From the NCBI RefSeq assembly GCF_001905125.1, contig NZ_LWLE01000004.1, positions 1 to 64,000 on the forward strand: DNA of 64,000 nucleotides, written 5' to 3'. The notes below the pieces were generated by a model, which saw nothing but the letters and a program-made list of their open reading frames with translations, did not search any database and was not told the DNA's origin. This stretch comes from Streptomyces sp. TSRI0281 (GTDB taxonomy: Bacteria > Actinomycetota > Actinomycetes > Streptomycetales > Streptomycetaceae). Made by a program: the position numbers and the translations under genes. Below are positions 54,241 through 63,205 of this stretch, one piece after another. Numbering within the stretch: position 1 is the first letter of the stretch; each line of letters opens with the position of its first letter.

Positions 54241-55311
54241 GTGCGAACCACCGAAGAGGCACCGGCTCGGTCCGATGCCGATGCCGCGACACCGCCCCCC
54301 GAGCGGCCGCGCACGGTCCTGGTCATGAGCCCCGGACTGCTGGACGACGTCTTCCCACCACCCGTACGGGCCCGGTTGGAGGAGACCGCCGACCTGCACA
54401 ACCCCGCGGTGATCAGTGAGTTCGACTCGGCACAGGCCGCGGAGGCGCTGGCCGGGGCGGAGGTGCTGCTGACCGGCTGGGGCTGCCCGCCGGTGGACGC
54501 CGCCCTGCTGGACCGGGCGCCCCGGCTGCGGGCCGTGATCCACGCGGCGGGCACGGTGAAGACGTTTCTGTCGCCCGACGCGTTCGACCGCGGCATCGCC
54601 GTCTCCTCGGCCGCGGCGGCCAACGCCGTACCGGTCGCGGAGTACACGCTCGCCGCGATCATCATGGGCGCCAAGCGGGTCTTCCCGCTGGCCGAGCTGT
54701 TCCGCACCCGGCGCACCCACCGCACCGGCGCCGACCTCGACCGGCAGCACTGGCTCGGCACGCACGGGCTGACCATCGGCGTCGTCGGCGCCTCCAGGAT
54801 CGGCCGCCGCGTCATCGAACTGCTCCGGGTGCTGGACGCCGACGTGCTCCTGTACGACCCCTACGTCGGCCCGGCCGAGGCGGAACTGCTCGGCGTCACC
54901 CCGGCCGACCTGGACACCCTGGTGGCGACGAGCGACGTGGTCACCGTGCACGCCCCGGACACCCCGGAGACCCGTGGACTGATCGACGCCCGCCGGATCG
55001 GCCTGATGCGCCCCGGCACCCTGCTGGTCAACACCGCGCGCGGCCCGCTGGTGGACACCGAGGCGCTGACCGGACACCTGGTCAGCGGACGGCTCGACGC
55101 GGTCCTGGACGTCACCTTCCCCGAACCGCTGCCGCCCGGCCACCCGCTGTGGGACCTGCCGAACGTCTTCATCACCCCGCACCTGGCGGGCGCCCAGGGC
55201 AATGAGGTCGGGCGGCTGGGCGCACTCGCCGTCGACGAACTGGCGCGGTACGCGGCCGGATCACCCTTCGCCCACCCGGTGCACCGGGCCGACCTGGGGA
55301 GGATCGCATGA
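54241..55311 (+). CDS. D-2-hydroxyacid dehydrogenase family protein
   Basis: 356 residues from a GTG at 54241, with GGAGG just before it. The family's NAD-binding domain is clear: IGVVGASRIGRRVIELL, then YDPYVG, LLVNTARGPLVDTEAL and the catalytic histidine region ITPHLAGAQGNE near the end. Members reduce 2-keto acids or oxidise 2-hydroxy acids, for example glyoxylate, phosphonate or sugar-derived acids. It runs divergent from the LplBC operon, with a 256-base shared control region, and overlaps the LacI gene that follows by four bases. A role in breaking down uronic or keto-deoxy sugars from a lyase product would fit. Confidence 0.9.
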   Translation: MRTTEEAPARSDADAATPPPERPRTVLVMSPGLLDDVFPPPVRARLEETADLHNPAVISEFDSAQAAEALAGAEVLLTGWGCPPVDAALLDRAPRLRAVIHAAGTVKTFLSPDAFDRGIAVSSAAAANAVPVAEYTLAAIIMGAKRVFPLAELFRTRRTHRTGADLDRQHWLGTHGLTIGVVGASRIGRRVIELLRVLDADVLLYDPYVGPAEAELLGVTPADLDTLVATSDVVTVHAPDTPETRGLIDARRIGLMRPGTLLVNTARGPLVDTEALTGHLVSGRLDAVLDVTFPEPLPPGHPLWDLPNVFITPHLAGAQGNEVGRLGALAVDELARYAAGSPFAHPVHRADLGRIA

Positions 55312-56468
55312 ACCCCACCCCCGCACAGGCTCTAGGCTCGGCGTCACACAACAGCCAGCAGGGGGTGAGCCGGATGCGCCGGCAGATCACGGCCGCGGAC
55401 GGACAGCGGCGGGCGACGGTCACCGATGTGGCACGGCGCGCGGAGGTCTCCACGGCAACCGTCTCCCGGGTCCTGAACCGCAACTACCCGGTGGCCGAGG
55501 CCACTCGGGTGCGGGTCGAGGCCGCCATGCGCGAACTCGGCTATGTGGTCAACGCCCACGCCCGCGCGCTGGCCGGGGTCTCCAACCGCACCGTCGGCAT
55601 CATCGTCAACGAGGTCATCGACCCGTTCTACGCCTACATCGCCCGGGGCGTGGAGCGCGAGGCCGCGCTCGGCGGCCGGCTCTGCCTGGTCTGCTGCACC
55701 CAGGGCGACCCGCAGCGCGAGCTGGCCTTCATCGACCTGATGCACGAGCGCCGCGCGGACGCGGTGGTGGTGGTCGGCGGCAGCATCGCCGACCGCGGCT
55801 ACACCTCCGAACTGGCTCGCCGGGCACGGGAGCTGGACGCGGGCGGCTCCAAACTGGTGCTGTGCGGCAGACCGCCGCTGGATGAGCCCGCGCCGACCGT
55901 GGCGGTCGAGTACGACAACGAGGGCGGCGCCTTCGCCCTCACCGACCACCTCCTGACGCAGGGCCATGAGCGGATCCTCTACCTGGGCGGCCCGCCCAAG
56001 CTCTCCACCACCCGCGACCGGCTGGCCGGGCATCTGCGGGCCCTGGAGCTGCGCGGCGTGACGCGGGACCCGGACCTGGTGCAGCCCGGCGCGTTCAGCC
56101 GCAACTTCGGCTTCCGCAGGATGAGCGAACTCCTGCGGGAGGGACTGGACTTCACGGCCGTCTTCGCCGCCAACGACATGGTGGCGGCGGGAGCCGCGCA
56201 GGCCCTGGAGGAGGCCGGCCTGCGGGTGCCCAAGGACGTCTCCCTGGTGGGGTACGACGACATCCCGGTCGCCCAGGAGCTGCGGCCCCGGCTGACCACG
56301 GTCCACGTACCGCTGGAGGAGATGGGCCGGCAGGCGGTGCGCCTCGCGGTCTCCGGCGGGGACGACGACGACTGGCGCGAGCCGACGACGGGTGCGCTGC
56401 GGCTCGGCACCCACATCGTGGTACGCGATTCCGTGGCACCGAGGCCGGGGCGAAGCGGTCGGGGGTGA
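55308..56468 (+). CDS. LacI-family transcriptional regulator
   Basis: 386 residues from the ATG at 55308 (ATGA overlap, GGGGAGGA ribosome site). An ATG at 55374 with AGGGGGTGA in front is an equally good start and would give the usual 364-residue length. The helix-turn-helix is VTDVARRAEVSTATVSRVL with hinge NAHARALAG. The effector domain includes GIIVNEVIDPFYAYIARG and SLVGYDDIPVAQEL. It lies between two copies of a GTAAGCGGTT motif, one before each of the flanking gene clusters, and probably represses both until an imported oligosaccharide binds. Confidence 0.9.
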   Translation: MNPTPAQALGSASHNSQQGVSRMRRQITAADGQRRATVTDVARRAEVSTATVSRVLNRNYPVAEATRVRVEAAMRELGYVVNAHARALAGVSNRTVGIIVNEVIDPFYAYIARGVEREAALGGRLCLVCCTQGDPQRELAFIDLMHERRADAVVVVGGSIADRGYTSELARRARELDAGGSKLVLCGRPPLDEPAPTVAVEYDNEGGAFALTDHLLTQGHERILYLGGPPKLSTTRDRLAGHLRALELRGVTRDPDLVQPGAFSRNFGFRRMSELLREGLDFTAVFAANDMVAAGAAQALEEAGLRVPKDVSLVGYDDIPVAQELRPRLTTVHVPLEEMGRQAVRLAVSGGDDDDWREPTTGALRLGTHIVVRDSVAPRPGRSGRG

Positions 56469-56543
56469 CCGGTTACCGGACGCCGGACGGCGCCCGGCCA
56501 TAGTAAATCGTAGTAACTTCCCGACTCCCCTTGCGGCTTCATA

Positions 56544-56555
56544 GCAACCGCTTAC
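56544..56555. promoter_or_regulatory. Operator-like GCAACCGCTTAC
   Basis: Inverse complement of the GTAAGCGGTT core at 54040-54049. It stands 70 bases before the M60-type peptidase gene and 76 bases after the LacI gene. Confidence 0.55.
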
Positions 56556-56624
56556 ATGCTGACGGCGGGTTCACCACCCCCGCACGCTTTGGCCCCTCAC
56601 TCATTTCTGCAGGGAGAGTTCCGC

Positions 56625-58043
56625 ATGCGCTTCTCCGCTTCAGCCGCCACGGATGCCACCGCTGCCGCCGCAGCCGCCCCCGTCGGCCGTCGTTCCGTCC
56701 TCGCCGCGGCGGCCGGCGCCGGGGCCCTGGCCGCGCTCGGCGCCGCGGCCGCCCCGGCGTCCGCCCAGGGTTCCGCGTCCGCCCAGGGTTCCGCGTCCGC
56801 CCACGGCTCCGCGTCCGCCCACCGGCCGGTCAGGGTGACCGTGACCGCCCGCCCCGCCGCCGAGGCCGAACGGCTGCGTCTCGCGCAGGCCCTGCGCGGC
56901 AGCGAGTTCACGCCCACCGGCCGCTATGTGCCGCCCGGCGCCCCGCTGAGCCTCACCGTCCAGCCGCACGACGGTCCCGTGCCCACGCTCTGGATCGGTG
57001 CCTGGGACTACTACGGCGAGATCAAGGAACCCCGCAGCTACCCGCTCACGGCGGGCGCGAACACCGTGACCGACCCGCACGGCGGCCCGGTCTACCTCAC
57101 CCTCGCCGGAGACGGCGAACGGGCGGGCGTGGTGTTCCGGTCCGGCTCGTCCGCCATGCCCGTCTTCACCCTGGGAAGCACCCGGGAGGCCGAGTACCAG
57201 AGGCAGTTGGACACCCTGACGGCCTCTCCGTACGTCGAGCTCCACGCACCGCACACGGTCATGACGCTCACCCGCGAGGGCGCGCTGCTGTACCGCGGCG
57301 AGGACCACGCCGCCCTGCTGCGGCTGGTCGAGCAGATCATCGACTCGGCCGCCCGGATCAGCGGTCTCGACGGTTCGAAGCCGGTCCACCGGCGCAAGGC
57401 GGGGCCGTACCACTTCACCGAGGTCAGCAAGGTCCCCGCCGGCGTCGGCGCCTACGCGACGCACGGGTACAACGGCTTCCCGCGCGCCTACCTCGACCGG
57501 GCGACCACCGTGGAGGGGCTGCGCACCCGCGGCTGGGGGCTGTACCACGAGCTCGGCCACCTCCATCAGCAGATGGCGTACAAGCCGGGCGGCCTCACCG
57601 AGGTCACGGTGAACATCTACTCACTGGCCGCCCAGCGGGCCCTGAAGCAGCCCTCCAACCTCCTCACCGTCGACCCGGTGACCGGACTCACCGCCTTCCA
57701 GACGTCACGGGCCAAGTTCGGTACGGACGGACTGACCTACGAGAAGTCCTTCGGCGCCTACGAGAAGCTCGTCCCGCTCCGGCAGCTCGAACTGGCCTTC
57801 GGCGACGACTTCTGGCCCCGGCTGCACCGACTCGTGCGCGAGGAGAACCCGCGGTCCGACTACACGGAGAACGCCAAGCGCTACCGGGCACTGGCCACCT
57901 ACTCCAGCCGCGTCGCGGGCCACGACCTCACCGACTTCTTCATCGGCACCTGGGCGTTCCCGATCGACGCCACCGGGAAGGCCGAGCTGGCCGCGCTCAA
58001 CCTGCCGAAGCCGCCCGTCGACCCGAGCGCCCTCAGCGACTGA
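56625..58043 (+). CDS. Secreted M60-like (enhancin-type) metallopeptidase
   Basis: 472 residues from the ATG at 56625 with GGGAGAG ahead; the longer frame from 56556 has no ribosome site. A signal peptide (VLAAAAGAGALAALGAAAAPASA) is followed by a six-residue repeat stretch (QGSASA three times, then HGSASA-like) and a beta-rich N-domain. The zinc motif is HELGHLHQQ with the third ligand in GLTEVTVN, as in the peptidase M60 family. Those enzymes cut O-glycosylated mucin-like proteins. Placed between the LacI gene and a polysaccharide lyase, it likely helps to strip a glycoprotein. Frame intact. Confidence 0.88.
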   Translation: MRFSASAATDATAAAAAAPVGRRSVLAAAAGAGALAALGAAAAPASAQGSASAQGSASAHGSASAHRPVRVTVTARPAAEAERLRLAQALRGSEFTPTGRYVPPGAPLSLTVQPHDGPVPTLWIGAWDYYGEIKEPRSYPLTAGANTVTDPHGGPVYLTLAGDGERAGVVFRSGSSAMPVFTLGSTREAEYQRQLDTLTASPYVELHAPHTVMTLTREGALLYRGEDHAALLRLVEQIIDSAARISGLDGSKPVHRRKAGPYHFTEVSKVPAGVGAYATHGYNGFPRAYLDRATTVEGLRTRGWGLYHELGHLHQQMAYKPGGLTEVTVNIYSLAAQRALKQPSNLLTVDPVTGLTAFQTSRAKFGTDGLTYEKSFGAYEKLVPLRQLELAFGDDFWPRLHRLVREENPRSDYTENAKRYRALATYSSRVAGHDLTDFFIGTWAFPIDATGKAELAALNLPKPPVDPSALSD

Positions 58044-58075
58044 CCGCGCGGAAGAGAAGCGGACAAGGAACCAGC

Positions 58076-60490
58076 ATGGACCTGAGCAGAAGAACTCTTC
58101 TCGCCGTCACCGGTGCCACGGCCGCCACCGCGCTCGTCGCGACGGCGGGCCCCGCCGCCGCCACCGGGCGCTCCGGCGGCACGGCGGCGGAGCCCGACTT
58201 CGGCGCCCTCCTCCAACGGGCCGAAACCCTCCTCACCGGCGGCGCGTTCGACCCGTCCGACCCCGATTTCGCCGCCGCGGTCACCGCGCTGGACACCACG
58301 GCGCGCGGCCTCTGGGACACCCTCGACCGCGCCTCCGGCCGTACCGCGCTGTGGCCGGACCTCGCCCCGGTCACCGACGCGGGCAACTTCGGCCAGAGCT
58401 ACACCCGGCTGCGCACCCTCGCCACCGCCTGGGCCACCCCCGGCACCTCGCTGGCCGCCGACGCGGAGGTGGCCGACGCCCTCGTCGCCGCACTGCGCTT
58501 CGTCCACGACACCGCCTACAACCCCGCCAAGCCGGAGAAGGGCAACTGGTGGTTCTGGGAGATCGGTGCGCCGCGCGCCCTGATGGACTGCTGTGTGCTG
58601 CTGCGCGAGAGGCTGCCCGCCGCCGATCTGGCGGCCCATCTCGCGGTCGTCGACCGGTTCTGTCCGGACGCGGACCGGCGTACCAACTCCCCCGCGCTCG
58701 CCGAGACCGGCGCCAACCGCACCGACAAGGCCGTGATCGTCGCCCTGCGGGGACTGCTGGGGCAGAACGCGGACAAGCTGGTCTCGGCCCGGGACGCCCT
58801 GTCCGACGTACGCGACGGAGGCCGCAACAGCCTCTTCCGGTACGCCGCTTCGGGTGACGGGTTCTACGAGGACGGTTCGTTCGTCCAGCACGACGTGGTC
58901 GCGTACACCGGTTCGTACGGCACCGTGCTGCTGAGCGGCTCGGCCTGTCTGCTCGCGCTGCTGGCCGGTTCGCCGTGGGCCGTCGCCGATCCGTCGGTCT
59001 CGCTGATGTACGAGGCGGTCGAGCGGTCCTTCACTCCGGTGATCTTCGACGGGCTGATGATGGACGCGGTGCGCGGCCGGGCGGTGTCCCGGGAGCGGGC
59101 CGGTGACCACCGGGACGGGGCTTCGGCCGTGGCGGCGATCCTGCTGCTGGCCTCGGGTGCGCCCGAGGCGTACGCCGACCGCTGGCGCTCCGTCGCCAAG
59201 GGCTGGCTGACCCGCAACCGCACCGCGCCCTTCGCCTCCTTCGCTTCGCTGCCTCAACTCGCCCTGGCCAAAGCGGTCCTGAGTGACCGTGATGTGCCGA
59301 CCGGGCCACGCACCACCGGCTCGTACGTCTTCGCCGACATGGACCGGGTGGTCCACCGGCGGCCGGGCTGGGCGTACACCCTGTCGCTGTCCTCGAAGCG
59401 GATCTCGGCCTACGAGGCGGGCAACGGCGAGAACCTGCACGGCTGGTACACCGGCGACGGCATGACCTATCTCTACGACGCCGATGACCTGGGGCAGTTC
59501 AACGACGGCTTCTGGCCCACCGTCGACCCGTACCGGCTGCCCGGCACGACCGTCGACACCCGGCGGCGCACCGATCTCGGCACCGGCGCGGGCACATCCA
59601 CCTACCGGCCCGCCAACGCCGTCTCGGGCGGCGCGGTCCTCCACGCCCGGTACGCCGCCGCGGCCATGGAGCTCGTCGGCGCCCCGGGCACGACGCTGCG
59701 GGCGAAGAAGTCGTGGTTCCTGCTCGACAACGCGGTGATCGCGCTCGGCGCGGGCATCACCTCGCGCGACGGGCAGCCGGTCGAGACGGTCGTCGAGAAC
59801 CGCAACCTCGGTACGGACGGCCGGCAGCGGCTTGTCGTGGACGGCTTCCGGCAACCCCTCACGCAGGGCTGGTCCAAGAAGTTCGGCCGGGCCCGCTGGG
59901 CGCACATCGAGGGCGTGGGCGGCTATGTGCTGCCCGACGGCGCCGCGCTGCACACCCTGCGCGAGGAACGCACCGGCACCTGGCGCGCCCTCAACACGGG
60001 TGCGGACACCGGAGGTTCGACCACGCCGGTCACCCGTCGCTATCTCACGCTGTGGGTCGATCACGGGGCCTCCCCCACCGACGCGGGGTACGCCCATGTC
60101 CTGCTGCCCGGGGCGTCGTCAGCCGCCACAGCCGTCTGGTCGCACTCCCGGCCGGTGCGGGTCCTCGCCAACAACGCCACCGCGCAAGCGGTGGAGGTGC
60201 GCCGGCAGGGACTGACGGCGGTGAACTTCTGGGCCGCGGGCAGCGCGGGCGGGATCACCTCGTCCGGTCCCGCGTCGGTCCTGGTGCAGCGCCACGGCTC
60301 CCGTATCTCGGTCGCCGTCGCGGACCCGGGCCGTACGCTCACCGGCCTCACCATCGAACTGCCGCACCACGTACGTACGGTGGCGAGCGCCGATGACACC
60401 GTGAGCGTGGTGCCGGGCCGCCGTCCGGTCCTGACCGTGACGGTCGGTGGCTCCCGCGGCCATACCCACCGCGCCGAACTCGTCCAGTAG
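58076..60490 (+). CDS. Polysaccharide lyase family 8 (hyaluronate/chondroitin lyase type)
   Basis: 804 residues from the ATG at 58076, 32 bases after the M60 gene. A Tat signal (DLSRRTLLAVTGATAATALV) is followed by the alpha-toroid domain with the PL8 catalytic set: Asn in KGNWWFWEIGAP, His and Tyr in QHDVVAYTGSYG, Arg in VRGRAVSRE. Then comes the beta-sandwich (YEAGNGENLHGWYTGDGMTYLY) and C-terminal domain. Length fits the family. PL8 lyases split hyaluronan, chondroitin or xanthan by beta-elimination and yield unsaturated uronic-acid oligosaccharides. With M60 it suggests breakdown of a glycosaminoglycan or proteoglycan. Confidence 0.92.
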   Translation: MDLSRRTLLAVTGATAATALVATAGPAAATGRSGGTAAEPDFGALLQRAETLLTGGAFDPSDPDFAAAVTALDTTARGLWDTLDRASGRTALWPDLAPVTDAGNFGQSYTRLRTLATAWATPGTSLAADAEVADALVAALRFVHDTAYNPAKPEKGNWWFWEIGAPRALMDCCVLLRERLPAADLAAHLAVVDRFCPDADRRTNSPALAETGANRTDKAVIVALRGLLGQNADKLVSARDALSDVRDGGRNSLFRYAASGDGFYEDGSFVQHDVVAYTGSYGTVLLSGSACLLALLAGSPWAVADPSVSLMYEAVERSFTPVIFDGLMMDAVRGRAVSRERAGDHRDGASAVAAILLLASGAPEAYADRWRSVAKGWLTRNRTAPFASFASLPQLALAKAVLSDRDVPTGPRTTGSYVFADMDRVVHRRPGWAYTLSLSSKRISAYEAGNGENLHGWYTGDGMTYLYDADDLGQFNDGFWPTVDPYRLPGTTVDTRRRTDLGTGAGTSTYRPANAVSGGAVLHARYAAAAMELVGAPGTTLRAKKSWFLLDNAVIALGAGITSRDGQPVETVVENRNLGTDGRQRLVVDGFRQPLTQGWSKKFGRARWAHIEGVGGYVLPDGAALHTLREERTGTWRALNTGADTGGSTTPVTRRYLTLWVDHGASPTDAGYAHVLLPGASSAATAVWSHSRPVRVLANNATAQAVEVRRQGLTAVNFWAAGSAGGITSSGPASVLVQRHGSRISVAVADPGRTLTGLTIELPHHVRTVASADDTVSVVPGRRPVLTVTVGGSRGHTHRAELVQ

Positions 60491-60515
60491 CCCACACCCG
60501 AGGAGCAGCACCACC

Positions 60516-62468
60516 ATGTCCGTCGCCCCGCATCTGCGTCTGCCGCCGCCCGACCGGCTCCTGTCCTCCCGCACCGGCTGGACCCGGGCCCACTGGGAGG
60601 TGACGGCCGACCGGATGCTGGACGCGCTGGTGCCGTACGCGACACCCGGCTTCGCCCAGTACCGGCTGCCCGGCCGGTCCAGCTGGTCGGGTGTCGTGTC
60701 GGACGGTCTGGAGGGGTTCGCCCGCTCGTTCCTGCTCGCCGCGTTCCGGATCGCGGGTGCGGGCGGGGCGGTCGACCCGGCGCTGATCGACCGGTACGCG
60801 GCGGGACTCGCCGCGGGCACCGACCGCGCGAGCGGCGAGTCCTGGCCGGAACTGACGGACTGCTCGCAGCAGATGGTGGAGGCGGCCTCGATCGCGGTCG
60901 CGCTGCACGAGACCCGGCCGTGGATCTGGGACCGGCTGGACGCCCGGGTGCAGGAGCGGGTCGTCGACTGGTTCTCCGGGTTCGTCGGCGGGCGCACCTG
61001 GGACAACAACTGGCGGCTGTTCCAGGTGGTGTCCGAGCAGTTCCTCGCCTCGGTGGGCGCGCCGTACAGCCGCTCCGACATCGAGTCCAACCTCGACAGG
61101 ATCGAGGACTGGTACGTCGGCGACGGCTGGTACACCGATGGGGACGGCCGGAATTTCGACTACTACATCGGCTGGGCGATGCATCTGTACCCGCTGCTGT
61201 GGTCTCGGATCGCGGGCCCGGACGACGGGGGCCGGACCGCGGTTCACCGGGAGCGGCTCAGCCGCTTCCTGGAGGACTATCCGCACTTCTTCGGTGCCGA
61301 CGGCGCACCGGTGCACCAGGGGCGTTCGCTGACGTACCGGTTCGCCGCGCTCGCGCCGGTGTGGATGGGTGCGCTGGCGGACTGCACCCCGCTGGCGCCG
61401 GGCCTGACGCGCCGGCTCGCCTCCGGCACGATGCGGCATTTCGTCGAGCGCGGGGTGCCGGACGAGCGGGGGCTGCTGACGCTGGGCTGGTACGACACCT
61501 TCCTGCCGGTCACCCAGCCGTACTCGGGGCCCGCGTCCCCGTACTGGGCGAGCAAGGGTTTCCTCGGGCTGCTGCTCCCGGCGGACCACGCGGTGTGGAC
61601 GGCGCGGGAGCTGCCACTGCCGATCGAGGAGTCCGACCAGTACACCGCGCTGCCCGCGCCCGGCTGGCTGCTGCACGGCACCCGGCACGACGGCATCGTC
61701 CGGCTGATCAACCACGGCAGCGACCACAATCCGCCGTACGACCCCGCCGATGATCCGGCCGACGGCGAGGAGGACCCGCACTACGCGAAACTCGCCTACT
61801 CCACGGCGACCGCACCGGAGTCGGCCCCGCACGCGATGGCCCGGGGAATCGACAACCACCTGGCGCTGCTCGCCCCGGACGGCACGCCCAGCCGCCGCGG
61901 CCGTGTCCACCCGCTGCACTGCGAGGGCCGCACGGCGGCCTCCTGGTACGCGGCCCGGCTGCCGGGCGACGAGCGGACGTACCGGATCGGGACGACGAGT
62001 GTGCTGCACGGCCCGTGGGAGATCCGCGTGCACCGGATCGACGCGCCCGAGGGGGCGGCGGCGCGGGAGGGCGGTCACGCGGTGGCGCACGCACAGGCTC
62101 CGGTCGCGACGTCCGGACCCGGGTGGGCCATGGCCCGTACGGCCGACGGGCTGAGCAGCGCCGTGGTCGCGCTGTACGGCTGGGGGGATGCGCCGGGCGC
62201 CGACGGGGCCGGCGGGGTCGCGGCGGAGGTGGCGGAGGTGGCCCGGGATGTGCAGTCCAACGCGTTCGGGCCGCATTCCGCGATCCCGTATCTGCGCCGG
62301 GACAGCCATCCGGGCGGCCGGAGCGTCCAGGTGTCCCTGGTCGCGCTGTCCCGCGACACGTTGCATCCGCAGGCGCTGCGGGATTCGGTCGCGGTGCGGG
62401 TGGCCGGCGGTGGGGCGTCGGTGGTGCTGACCTTCCTGGACGGCTCGACGGTCGAGGTGGCGGGCTGA
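60516..62468 (+). CDS. DUF2264 protein, probable glycan-processing enzyme
   Basis: 650 residues from the ATG at 60516, behind a GAGGAG ribosome site and 25 bases after the lyase gene. No signal peptide is apparent. The N-terminal 370 residues are an (alpha/alpha)-barrel with DUF2264 features (SYPHF-like EDYPHFFGADGAPVHQ, YYIGWAMHLYPLLW, WDNNWRLFQ). The C-terminal part is beta-rich. Such proteins commonly adjoin polysaccharide lyases, and a cytoplasmic role in releasing sugars from imported lyase products is likely. I do not assert a linkage or substrate. It forms an operon with the M60 and PL8 genes. Confidence 0.85.
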   Translation: MSVAPHLRLPPPDRLLSSRTGWTRAHWEVTADRMLDALVPYATPGFAQYRLPGRSSWSGVVSDGLEGFARSFLLAAFRIAGAGGAVDPALIDRYAAGLAAGTDRASGESWPELTDCSQQMVEAASIAVALHETRPWIWDRLDARVQERVVDWFSGFVGGRTWDNNWRLFQVVSEQFLASVGAPYSRSDIESNLDRIEDWYVGDGWYTDGDGRNFDYYIGWAMHLYPLLWSRIAGPDDGGRTAVHRERLSRFLEDYPHFFGADGAPVHQGRSLTYRFAALAPVWMGALADCTPLAPGLTRRLASGTMRHFVERGVPDERGLLTLGWYDTFLPVTQPYSGPASPYWASKGFLGLLLPADHAVWTARELPLPIEESDQYTALPAPGWLLHGTRHDGIVRLINHGSDHNPPYDPADDPADGEEDPHYAKLAYSTATAPESAPHAMARGIDNHLALLAPDGTPSRRGRVHPLHCEGRTAASWYAARLPGDERTYRIGTTSVLHGPWEIRVHRIDAPEGAAAREGGHAVAHAQAPVATSGPGWAMARTADGLSSAVVALYGWGDAPGADGAGGVAAEVAEVARDVQSNAFGPHSAIPYLRRDSHPGGRSVQVSLVALSRDTLHPQALRDSVAVRVAGGGASVVLTFLDGSTVEVAG

Positions 62469-62626
62469 TCAGCGGCGCGCCCCTTGTCGGCGTCGAAGTG
62501 CCGGGAGCGTCGGCGGCGCGTCGAGGAGTTGAGACCGTCAGCCGCACTTCGAGGTGCGGGGGGAGCGTCAGCGGCGCGTCGAGGTGCCGGGGGCGTCAGC
62601 TGCGCGTCGAGGTGCCGGGGGCGTCA
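62469..62626. repeat. Imperfect tandem repeats, about 29-base unit
   Basis: Four to five imperfect copies of a unit around GCGCGTCGAGGTGCCGGGG, with the joint GCGTCAGCGG. The last copy supplies the stop codon of the GAF gene on the other strand. It fills the gap between two converging operons. Confidence 0.65.
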
Positions 62627-63205
62627 GCGGCGCGGGGCCTCCCTGCGGTCGATCTGGCCGATGAGTTCCTGGGCCAGCGACTTGATGGTGGCGAGCCCGG
62701 GGCGCCCCCAGGGACGTGGCACGGTGTCGACGGCGCAGACAGTGCCCAGGGCGACGCCCGTGCGGTCGATGAGCGGTGCCCCGAGGTAGGAGCGGATGCC
62801 TATTTCGTCGACGACCGGGTTCCCGGCGAAGCGCGGATAGTCGCAGACGTCCTCCAGGACGAGGGCCTTGCGCCGTACGAGGACATGCGGGCAGTAACCG
62901 TGGTCGCGGGCCATGTAGCGGCCGCTGCGGTGGCAGCTCGCCGCGGCCTCGCCGAGGTCGGCGCCGCTCCGGTTGCCCGCGGGGGTGTGCAGCCCCGCGA
63001 AGAACTGCCGGTTCTCGTCGATGAAGTTGACCATCGAGTAGGGGGTGGAGGTCACTTCGGCGACCCTGTCGGCGAAGGCGTCGAAGCTGTCGAACGAGGC
63101 GTCGGCCCGTTCGCCGAGGCCGAGTGTGCGCAGCCGTTCCGCGCGGACGTGGCCGTCCCGGTCGACGGGTGTCAGCAGCAGCCGGCCGGTGGCGTAGTGG
63201 GTCAC
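62624..63205 (-). CDS. GAF-domain protein of a conservon-like locus
   Basis: 193 residues from a GTG at 63205 that overlaps the stop of the GTPase gene (GTGA); longer frames on this strand run over that gene. The product is essentially one GAF domain: TPYSMVNFIDENRQFFAG, then CPHVLVRRKALVLEDVCDYPRFAGNP, and IRSYLGAPLIDRTGVALGTVCAVD. The pair of cysteines in SCHRSG and GYCPHV could bind metal or a flavin-like ligand, but this is a guess. In Streptomyces conservons a GAF or cytochrome gene often follows the GTPase, so it probably senses a small ligand or redox state. Confidence 0.85.
   Translation of the reverse strand: MTHYATGRLLLTPVDRDGHVRAERLRTLGLGERADASFDSFDAFADRVAEVTSTPYSMVNFIDENRQFFAGLHTPAGNRSGADLGEAAASCHRSGRYMARDHGYCPHVLVRRKALVLEDVCDYPRFAGNPVVDEIGIRSYLGAPLIDRTGVALGTVCAVDTVPRPWGRPGLATIKSLAQELIGQIDRREAPRR

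Noticed and set aside
57899..60097. 732-codon open frame on the minus strand
   Set aside because: Antisense to the PL8 lyase gene, which has complete catalytic motifs and a signal peptide.
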